DNA of 7,350 bases from DUZB01 sp964407525 (GTDB lineage: Bacteria; Desulfobacterota; DSM-4660; Desulfatiglandales; Desulfatiglandaceae), in contig CAYOWC010000252.1 of NCBI GenBank assembly GCA_964407525.1, forward strand, positions 1 to 7,350. The letters run 5' to 3'. The notes below the pieces were generated by a model. It was not told where the DNA came from, ran no database searches, and saw only the letters and a list, made by a program, of their open reading frames with translations. Position numbers and translations under genes: made by a program. Each line of letters starts with the position of its first letter. Positions within the stretch are counted from its first letter, which is position 1. Shown one piece after another: positions 1-4,649 of this stretch.

Positions 1-239
1 CTGTAAACAAGAAAGACATCCCCAGTTTTGGAGTCAAGGCCACCTTTGTGACGTCCGCCAAGGTTCCGGATGAGGTGGTTTACGCGATCACCAAAGAAGT
101 TTTTGACAATCTGGAGCGTTTCAAAGAACTCCATCCTGCTTATGGGGGCCTCACGAAAGAAAAAATGCTCCAGGGGCTTTCAGCTCCCCTGCATCCAGGG
201 GCGATTAAATATTACAAGGAAGCGGGGTTGATGAAATAG
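1..239 (+). CDS. TAXI-family TRAP transporter solute-binding protein, C-terminal fragment
   Basis: This is the last 78 codons of a gene that begins before the window; the reading frame starts at base 3 and ends at TAG 237-239. In the TAXI family (TRAP-associated extracytoplasmic immunogenic protein) the product is a periplasmic protein that captures an organic acid or amino acid and passes it to a TRAP permease. What is visible is the family's typical C-terminal lobe: a short strand with the residues VKATFVTSAKVPDEVVYAIT, a helix (EVFDNLERFKELHP), then a stretch ending in LHPGAIKYYKEAGLMK. The pattern 'HPGAxxYYKExG' near the C-terminus is characteristic. The signal peptide and ligand-binding residues lie outside the window, so the substrate cannot be guessed. 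The neighbouring permease gene is convergent rather than downstream. The in-frame GTG at position 48 is an internal valine, not a start. Confidence 0.88.
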   Translation, partial: VNKKDIPSFGVKATFVTSAKVPDEVVYAITKEVFDNLERFKELHPAYGGLTKEKMLQGLSAPLHPGAIKYYKEAGLMK

Positions 240-266
240 TTTTTTTCATGGATACTGTTCCCCATT

Positions 267-2318
267 TTACCATGCTGTTTCACGGCCCGCTCTGATTCTC
301 ATCTTCTGGATGAAGATCACGGTTCCGTAGGTGGCGAGGCCCAGGGGAAAAAGGAAATATCTCAACGCAGGATCCATATGTATCAGGGAGGCGATGGCTC
401 CGGGATAAAAGAGAATAAAAGCTGCTGCGAGAAAAAATGGAATTTCATACCACCTGTTTCGTGTGAAGCACCACCCCTGGGCAAAACATTCGAAGGCAGA
501 CATACCCACGAGGGCCATTCCGAATATGAGAAGGCCCTGGGGCCAGCTCTCAATGCCGTGGAGGATCAGTTCCGGATTGAAAACGAACATGAAGGCGATG
601 CAAGATGTCCGGATATCGTATAGGAACCCCTGTATTCCTGTTGGAATGGGGTCTGATCCGGCAATGGCGGAAGCGGCGTAGGCCGCTAATCCCACCGGCG
701 GAGTATCGTCAGCCAGAATGCCGAAATAGAAACAGAAAAGATGGGCGGCCATCAAGGGAATAATCACATTATAAAGTCCCCCCACTTCCACAATAATAGG
801 GGCGGTCAGGGAAGCCATGACAATGTAGGTGGCTGTGGTTGGAAGGCCCATGCCGATGAGGAGACTTGCCATGGCAGTGATTAGAAGCATTAGAAAAATG
901 TTCCCTTGGGAAAGATATTCGACGACACCGGATATCATCCCCCCAATTCCCATATTGACGACTCCGACAATGATTCCCGCGCAGGCACAGGCAAGTGCTA
1001 CGGACATCATATTTCTTGAGCCTTGAATGAAACCGTTCAGGATGATCCCAACGCTACTTCTCAGGGCGGTTCGAAATCTTTTTTTTGTCTGAATTGCCTT
1101 CTGAATCTCCTGGTAAAAGATGACCGGGAATAGGAGCATGATGGCTCTGAAGGCCGCCAATTCGGGAGAATGCCTGAGCCAGACCAGTTCGTACAGGAGT
1201 ACCGCTGGGGGGATGAGGTAATGGATCCCCTGACGAAGGGTTTTGAAAAATGGAGGGATATCTACCGGAGGAAGGCCTTTAATGCCTAATTTGGATGCCT
1301 CCAGGTGTGTAATACAGAAGAGCCCGAAATAGGAAGCAAGGGCCGGAATGGCTGCTGCCTTTACCACTTCGATATAGGGGACGTTTACGTATTCAGCGAT
1401 GATGAAAGCGGCCGCTCCCATGATGGGGGGCATCAACTGTCCGTCGGTACTGGCCGCAACCTCAACTGCCGCAGCCTTTTTTGGCGGATACCCTATCTTT
1501 TTCATCAATGGGATTGTGAAAGGGCCCGTTGTGACGATATTGGCAATACTGGAGCCGGAAATAAGGCCGGAGGCGCCGCTGGCCATAACGGCTGCTTTTG
1601 CCGCCCCGCCCTTATATTTACCGAGAAACGCCAGGGCGAGATCCGTGAAAAACTTTCCGGCCCCCGCCTTGTCCAAAAGGGCCCCGAGAAGTACGAAAAG
1701 GAATACGATGGAGGAGGAAACCCCTAATGGAATGCCGTAGATCCCTTCCGTCGAGAGCGAAATATTGCTCAAATATTTACTCAGGGAAACGCCCTTGAAT
1801 GCCAGGATGTCGGGCATGTGTGGACCAAGAAATGCATAGGATGTGAAGAGGATGGCAATGACGGAAAGGGCTGGGCCAATTGCCCTTCTGGCTGCCTCTA
1901 AAAGTAGCAGCACGAGGATAGAGCCGGATATGAGATCAAAGGTCGTAGGCGCTCCCGCCCGCATGGCAATGGCTTCGAAATTCAAGGCAAGGTAGAGTGC
2001 CGTTGAGGCGCCTAAAGCCGCGCAGATCCAATCCATGAGAGGAATACGGTTCCTTACGGAAAAGGAGCCGAAGAATTTCCCGGGTTTTTTCAGGCACGGG
2101 CAAACCAGGAAAAGGAGAGTCATAGCAAAAGCGAGATGAATAGCCCTTTCTTTTGTACTGGCAATAATGAGGAAACTTGGAAGGGACAGTTGAAAGATCG
2201 CCCAGGCAATTGCGATACCTGCAACAAGATAATATTCCGCAGGGCGAAGATTGCGAATAAAACCGGTTTCGGCCTTGAGCAGTTCTTCCGGAGTCTTCAT
2301 TATCTTGTTTTCGGCCAT
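267..2318 (-). CDS. TRAP transporter permease, fused small and large subunits (4TM/12TM, TAXI-associated)
   Basis: A complete 683-residue inner-membrane protein. In this family the small (DctQ-like) and large (DctM-like) TRAP subunits are one polypeptide that drives substrate uptake with an ion gradient, using a periplasmic binding protein. The N-terminal part (about residues 28-165) has several hydrophobic segments matching the small subunit; the rest is the DctM-like part. Diagnostic stretches are the glycine/serine-rich loop at about 248-268 (GASGLISGSSIANIVTTGPF), the segment 289-304 (ASTDGQLMPPIMGAAA), GMGLPTTATYIVMA at 489-502 and FGILADDTPPVGLAAYA at 532-548. Length is normal for the fusion family. 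The start is uncertain: ATG 2318 has no strong ribosome-binding site, and a second in-frame ATG lies six codons in (2300). The gene converges on the TAXI binding-protein gene with 27 bp between stop codons and is divergent from the DUF3467 gene. The binding-protein gene ending at 239 is the obvious candidate partner. Substrate unknown. Confidence 0.93.
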   Translation of the reverse strand: MAENKIMKTPEELLKAETGFIRNLRPAEYYLVAGIAIAWAIFQLSLPSFLIIASTKERAIHLAFAMTLLFLVCPCLKKPGKFFGSFSVRNRIPLMDWICAALGASTALYLALNFEAIAMRAGAPTTFDLISGSILVLLLLEAARRAIGPALSVIAILFTSYAFLGPHMPDILAFKGVSLSKYLSNISLSTEGIYGIPLGVSSSIVFLFVLLGALLDKAGAGKFFTDLALAFLGKYKGGAAKAAVMASGASGLISGSSIANIVTTGPFTIPLMKKIGYPPKKAAAVEVAASTDGQLMPPIMGAAAFIIAEYVNVPYIEVVKAAAIPALASYFGLFCITHLEASKLGIKGLPPVDIPPFFKTLRQGIHYLIPPAVLLYELVWLRHSPELAAFRAIMLLFPVIFYQEIQKAIQTKKRFRTALRSSVGIILNGFIQGSRNMMSVALACACAGIIVGVVNMGIGGMISGVVEYLSQGNIFLMLLITAMASLLIGMGLPTTATYIVMASLTAPIIVEVGGLYNVIIPLMAAHLFCFYFGILADDTPPVGLAAYAASAIAGSDPIPTGIQGFLYDIRTSCIAFMFVFNPELILHGIESWPQGLLIFGMALVGMSAFECFAQGWCFTRNRWYEIPFFLAAAFILFYPGAIASLIHMDPALRYFLFPLGLATYGTVIFIQKMRIRAGRETAW

Positions 2319-2326
2319 TTTGAATG

Positions 2327-2354
2327 AATATCATCCAGGTGATTTATTGTCAAA
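2327..2354 (-). promoter_or_regulatory. Candidate sigma70-type promoter of the TRAP permease gene
   Basis: On the minus strand a perfect TTGACA (2354-2349) is followed, after 16 bp, by GATATT (2332-2327), four of six matches to the -10 consensus. Transcription would begin near 2320, only about two bases before ATG 2318. Either the message is nearly leaderless, or translation starts at ATG 2300, or this match is fortuitous. Confidence 0.3.
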
Positions 2355-2393
2355 TGGGGGAAAAGTTGTTAGCAATTTTTGCTCAAATACTTT

Positions 2394-2400
2394 AAGGAGA
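2394..2400 (+). promoter_or_regulatory. Ribosome-binding site of the DUF3467 gene
   Basis: AAGGAGA sits five bases before ATG 2406 and fixes that start over the upstream in-frame TTG at 2379. A small 5 bp hairpin, AGCAA (2371-2375) with TTGCT (2379-2383), lies just upstream in the leader. Confidence 0.8.
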
Positions 2401-2405
2401 ATAGG

Positions 2406-2684
2406 ATGGCTGAACAAAAGGAATTGAAAGTGGAGTTCCCCAAGGAATTAGTGGGAGGCGTTTATGCAAATAATATGGCAGTAGCCCATACTCGGGAAGA
2501 ATTCATTATGGATTTTCTTATGATTGCGCCCCCGGCGGGTACGGTGAATGCGCGAATTATAGTCAGTCCCGGCCATATGAAGCGGATTTTCAATGCCCTT
2601 CAGGAGAATATTGCTAAATATGAAAATAAATTTGGTTCTGTCCAAATAGCTGAAGAACCGGGAAGGGATGTCACTATTCAGTAA
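2406..2684 (+). CDS. DUF3467 domain-containing protein
   Basis: A 92-residue, soluble, probably cytoplasmic protein without signal peptide or membrane segment. Nearly the whole length matches the pattern I know for DUF3467: GGVYANNMAVAHTREEF at 17-33, a hydrophobic strand FIMDFLMIAPP, then VNARIIVSPGHMKRIFNALQ at 47-66 and a closing helix ENIAKYENKFG at 67-77. Length is typical. No biochemical function is established for the family to my knowledge, so none is assigned. ATG 2406 is chosen because AAGGAGA lies five bases upstream; the longer TTG-initiated reading frame has no such support. The next gene starts 14 bp after the stop, and its ribosome-binding site overlaps this stop codon, so the two are almost certainly co-transcribed and perhaps translationally coupled. 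It is divergent from the TRAP permease gene. Confidence 0.85.
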   Translation: MAEQKELKVEFPKELVGGVYANNMAVAHTREEFIMDFLMIAPPAGTVNARIIVSPGHMKRIFNALQENIAKYENKFGSVQIAEEPGRDVTIQ

Positions 2685-2689
2685 GGAGG
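2683..2689 (+). promoter_or_regulatory. Ribosome-binding site deciding the start of the winged-helix gene
   Basis: AAGGAGG overlaps the TAA stop (2682-2684) of the DUF3467 gene. It lies three bases from ATG 2693, which is too close, and nine bases from ATG 2699, which is acceptable. The second ATG is therefore preferred. Confidence 0.7.
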
Positions 2690-2698
2690 GAAATGACG

Positions 2699-3085
2699 AT
2701 GAGAGAATTGGATCAGTTCATGAAAACGGTTGGAGAGGGTTTGAGGACTCTTGCGCAGGGAGTAAATACCATCGCGGGAAAATTGGATCAATTCCTGGAG
2801 AGTCGAACGACTTCGTCGGAAAGTGAATCCGAGATTGCCCCGGAAGTTCCTACGGAAGTGGCAAAAGAGACGAGCGACCAGCAGGTATCGAAGCCGGTAC
2901 CGGGTACAAATGCAACGGCCATGGTATCGGAACTGATTCGGGAGGCGCCGACGCCGGTAACACTCGATGAGTTAGTCCAAAAAACAGGCTTTGATAAGAG
3001 AAAATTGCAGGGGATTCTGTACCGTTTGAAAAAACAGGGAAAGATTGTGAGTGCAGGCAAAGGAATGTACAAGAAAATAATATGA
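2699..3085 (+). CDS. Small protein with amphipathic N-terminal helix and C-terminal winged-helix-like domain
   Basis: A 128-residue protein (130 if ATG 2693 is used) that I do not recognise as a named family. Three parts are visible. Residues 1-33 (starting MRELDQFMKTVGEGLRTL) form a probable amphipathic helix or short coiled coil with leucine, valine and isoleucine spaced as in an oligomerisation surface. Residues 35-70 are a Ser/Thr/Glu/Pro-rich, probably disordered linker. Residues about 72-126 resemble a winged helix: a first helix (ATAMVSELIREAP), the turn TPVTLDELVQKTGF, a putative recognition helix (DKRKLQGILYRLKKQGKI) and a short wing (VSAGKGMYKK). The basic recognition helix and terminal lysines suit nucleic-acid binding, which is an inference. 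It sits 14 bp after the DUF3467 gene in an apparent two-gene operon. A DNA-binding regulator or accessory protein is plausible; a non-DNA-binding winged helix is also possible. Confidence 0.75.
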   Translation: MRELDQFMKTVGEGLRTLAQGVNTIAGKLDQFLESRTTSSESESEIAPEVPTEVAKETSDQQVSKPVPGTNATAMVSELIREAPTPVTLDELVQKTGFDKRKLQGILYRLKKQGKIVSAGKGMYKKII

Positions 3086-3090
3086 TACCT

Positions 3091-3242
3091 AAAAACTGCA
3101 ATTAGCGATTAGCCATACAATGTCAGCCATTTACGATGCAATAGGTAAGCATCAAAAAGTGAATTCTGAAATAAAGGAAAAAGTCCTGCAAACGATCGGG
3201 ATCTTTAAGCTAACGGCTATGTAAAAGCTAATTGCAGCTTTT
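3091..3242. repeat. Inverted-repeat-bounded 152 bp intergenic segment
   Basis: The left arm AAAAACTGCAATTAGC (3091-3106) is the reverse complement of the right arm GCTAATTGCAGCTTTT (3227-3242) at 15 of 16 positions. The enclosed 120 bp contain a 34-codon open reading frame that ends two bases before the right arm. The right arm is also part of a local hairpin, AAAAGCT (3223-3229) with AGCTTTT (3236-3242). The left end has heptamer-like repetition (ATTAGCG, ATTAGCC at 3101-3114). It could be a miniature non-autonomous element, a dispersed intergenic repeat, or a large RNA hairpin; no target-site duplication is evident. Confidence 0.5.
3120..3224 (+). CDS. Possible 34-residue small ORF inside the inverted-repeat segment
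   Basis: ATG 3120 opens a frame of 34 codons ending at TAA 3222-3224; the peptide begins MSAIYDAIGKHQKV and ends GIFKLTAM. It is lysine-rich and mildly amphipathic, resembles no family I know, and has no Shine-Dalgarno sequence upstream. Its near-exact fit between the two repeat arms is the only reason to list it. It may be chance or a remnant of a longer gene. Confidence 0.15.
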   Translation: MSAIYDAIGKHQKVNSEIKEKVLQTIGIFKLTAM

Positions 3243-3288
3243 AGATAATATTCAGATCGCGTTAAGTGGTTGAGTAGGTGAGTAGTTT

Positions 3289-3293
3289 GGAGA
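3289..3293 (+). promoter_or_regulatory. Ribosome-binding site of the HAD phosphatase gene
   Basis: GGAGA lies five bases before ATG 3299. The upstream alternative GTG 3278 has only weakly purine-rich sequence before it, so ATG 3299 is preferred, which removes seven residues from the longest reading frame. Confidence 0.65.
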
Positions 3294-3298
3294 AAAAG

Positions 3299-3877
3299 AT
3301 GATACGTGTTTTCCCTGGAATACGGGGACTTATTTTTGACTGCGATGGTACTTTGGCAGATACTATGTCCGTTCATATACGTGCATGGGTGGAGACGCTA
3401 AAGAATTATGAAATCGATTGTCCAGTGGTATTTCTTGAAACTTTGAGAGGCATGCCTGCTGAAGAAATTGTAATGGTCCTGAATGAAAAGTATAATCGGA
3501 AACTTGATCCTCAAGAGGTTGCTGAGGAGAAAGACAGGTTGATCTACGAAGAGCTTCAATACATGAAACCTATTGAGCCGGTCGCCGCAATTGCCAGGGA
3601 TTATAAAGGGGAAATGCCCATGTCTGTGGCTTCGGGAGGTACTCGTGCTAATGTCCTGCGTACCCTGAACGCCATAGGCTTGGGCGATTTTTTTCATGCA
3701 GTCATCACGGCAGATGACCACCTGAAACCCAAACCGAATCCTGACATGTTTCTTGAGTCGGCACGAATCATGGGGGTAAAACCGGAACTTTGCCAGGTTT
3801 TTGAGGATGGAGATCTGGGTTTGGAAGCAGCTGTCAGGGCGGGTATGAAGGCTGTCGATGTGCGGCCGTACATCTAG
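3299..3877 (+). CDS. HAD-superfamily phosphatase, YqaB / beta-phosphoglucomutase-like
   Basis: A 192-residue soluble enzyme of the haloacid dehalogenase superfamily, subfamily IA. All four catalytic motifs are present. Motif I is FDCDGT with nucleophile Asp14 and acid/base Asp16. Motif II has Ser112 in SVASGGT. Motif III is Lys145 in KPNPD. Motif IV is Glu169-Asp170 in VFEDGDLG. An alpha-helical cap lies between motifs I and II (about residues 21-85). The C-terminus (VFEDGDLGLEAA followed by RAGMKAVDVR) strongly resembles what I recall of Escherichia coli YqaB, a fructose-1-phosphate / 6-phosphogluconate phosphatase of 188 residues, and differs from beta-phosphoglucomutases, which have EDSxxG. 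A sugar-phosphate phosphatase is therefore more likely than a mutase, but the substrate is inference. The gene stands alone on its strand after a 213 bp gap and converges with the DUF151 gene, with 10 bp between the stops. Confidence 0.88.
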   Translation: MIRVFPGIRGLIFDCDGTLADTMSVHIRAWVETLKNYEIDCPVVFLETLRGMPAEEIVMVLNEKYNRKLDPQEVAEEKDRLIYEELQYMKPIEPVAAIARDYKGEMPMSVASGGTRANVLRTLNAIGLGDFFHAVITADDHLKPKPNPDMFLESARIMGVKPELCQVFEDGDLGLEAAVRAGMKAVDVRPYI

Positions 3878-3887
3878 TTTTCCGAGG

Positions 3888-4385
3888 CTACATCCTGTAT
3901 TTTCCGAAATCCTCCGGATTGAGATTCTCCAGGATCTCCTGCCATTTCTTCCCTTTTTCCGACTTATCCTGTGGTTCCGCCTTCAGGTCTATCTGAGTTG
4001 ATCTGGTAATGACATCCCTGGAAACCAGAATGGGTATCTGGAGTCTTAAAGAAAGGGCAATGGCATCACTTGGCCTGGCATCTATGGACATCTCTTTTCC
4101 ATTGTGTGCAAAATGGATAAGTGCGTAGTAAGTATTGTCTTTCAAATCACATATCTCGATCCTGCCGACCTTGGCATCTACCATCTCAATCATATTTTTC
4201 AGGAGGTCATGGGTCATGGGCCTGGAAAATTTGATCCCCTCCATTTCACTTGCAATGGCTGTTGCTTCCAGAAGGCCAATCCATATGGGCAGAGTCCCGT
4301 CTCCATCCTCTTCTTTCAAGATGACAATGGGACTGTTCGTTATGGGGTCTACAGTCAATCCGGATATGACCATAGGTGTATACAT
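3888..4385 (-). CDS. DUF151 / bifunctional nuclease (BFN) family protein
   Basis: A 165-residue cytoplasmic protein matching the DUF151 family along most of its length. Characteristic blocks are GLTVDPITNSPIVILKE at 9-25, LPIWIGLLEATAIASEMEG at 32-50, RPMTHDLLKNMIE at 55-67 and DARPSDAIALSLRLQIPI at 102-119. A charged tail ends in NPEDFGKYRM. Plant members have been described as having RNase and DNase activity; the role of bacterial homologues is not settled, so the nuclease name is by family only. ATG 4385 is chosen because GGAGG lies five bases upstream and the predicted promoter lies just beyond it. The longest reading frame, starting at 4490, would begin upstream of that promoter and adds 35 residues absent from relatives I know. 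It converges with the HAD gene and is divergent from plsB. Confidence 0.9.
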   Translation of the reverse strand: MYTPMVISGLTVDPITNSPIVILKEEDGDGTLPIWIGLLEATAIASEMEGIKFSRPMTHDLLKNMIEMVDAKVGRIEICDLKDNTYYALIHFAHNGKEMSIDARPSDAIALSLRLQIPILVSRDVITRSTQIDLKAEPQDKSEKGKKWQEILENLNPEDFGKYRM

Positions 4386-4390
4386 TATTT

Positions 4391-4395
4391 CCTCC
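4391..4395 (-). promoter_or_regulatory. Ribosome-binding site of the DUF151 gene
   Basis: CCTCC on the plus strand gives GGAGG on the coding strand, with five bases (AAATA) before ATG 4385. This is the decisive evidence against the longer open frame that begins at 4490. Confidence 0.85.
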
Positions 4396-4412
4396 ATTAT
4401 TCCTAACAAAGC

Positions 4413-4441
4413 TTGATATTCCTTCATTTTCATCCTATTAT
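4413..4441 (+). promoter_or_regulatory. Candidate sigma70-type promoter for plsB
   Basis: TTGATA (4413-4418, five of six) and TATTAT (4436-4441, five of six) are separated by the optimal 17 bp. Transcription would begin near 4448, leaving a leader of about 200 nt before plsB. The -10 box coincides, offset by one base, with the -10 box of the opposing promoter of the DUF151 gene. A perfect TATAAT at 4448-4453 also exists but lacks a good -35. Confidence 0.5.
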
Positions 4442-4466
4442 TAACCATATAATAAAGTTTTGTCAA
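4437..4466 (-). promoter_or_regulatory. Candidate sigma70-type promoter for the DUF151 gene
   Basis: On the minus strand a perfect TTGACA (4466-4461) is followed after 18 bp by AATAAT (4442-4437, five of six matches). Transcription would begin near 4430, giving a leader of about 45 nt that contains the GGAGG ribosome-binding site. Confidence 0.6.
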
Positions 4467-4468
4467 CA

Positions 4469-4610
4469 ACCTGTGAAGAAATGCCGACATCGATGGGACT
4501 CAGTGGAGTCCTTTTTGTTTGCTTGAGACCGCGGGCTGTTGCGCATATTCACAGGTCTCCATGCGGGAATCCGACGGATGGCTTACGGAGGCGACAGCGA
4601 TTTCTCCGTC
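4469..4610 (+). promoter_or_regulatory. Structured plsB leader with competing inverted repeats
   Basis: Several arms could pair in the transcript. ACCTGTGAA (4469-4477) is perfectly complementary to TTCACAGGT (4548-4556), enclosing the terminator-like hairpin at 4496. GAGACC (4525-4530) is complementary to GGTCTC (4554-4559), which overlaps the previous right arm, so the two pairings exclude each other. Downstream, GACGGA (4573-4578) and ACGGAG (4585-4590) compete for the same segment at 4604-4610 (CTCCGTC). The layout suggests a cis-acting regulatory RNA. It matches no riboswitch class I can recognise by eye. Confidence 0.35.
4496..4520 (+). terminator. Intrinsic-terminator-like hairpin upstream of plsB (possible attenuator)
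   Basis: GGACTC (4496-4501) pairs with GAGTCC (4506-4511) around the four-base loop AGTG, followed at once by TTTTTGTTT (4512-4520). The stem is six pairs, with a possible seventh G-U pair. The T-tract makes it directional for rightward transcription. No plus-strand gene ends nearby, since the DUF151 gene to the left runs the other way. It therefore sits in the leader of plsB, about 50-70 nt after the predicted start of transcription. Confidence 0.55.
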
Positions 4611-4649
4611 AAAAACCCTTTCCAAAATTAAAAAACGGCGGCAACACGA

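Noticed and set aside
231..274. Possible bidirectional terminator between the convergent TAXI and TRAP genes
   Set aside because: ATGAAA/TTTCAT (231-236, 244-249) and CATGG/CCATG (247-251, 270-274) are weak AT-rich or short arms, and neither is followed by a T-tract in the right direction.
1305..1740. Plus-strand open frames of 113 and 140 codons opposite the TRAP permease gene
   Set aside because: They overlap each other and lie wholly antisense to a gene with clear family motifs. Their products look like no known family and they have no ribosome-binding context.
3908..3920. Hairpin AATCC-TCC-GGATT near the convergent HAD/DUF151 gene ends
   Set aside because: It lies inside the DUF151 coding sequence, is only five pairs long and has no T-tract on either side.
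4386..4490. N-terminal extension of the DUF151 protein to position 4490
   Set aside because: It would start upstream of the predicted promoter, while an ideal GGAGG-5 bp-ATG sits at 4385, where the family's conserved region begins.
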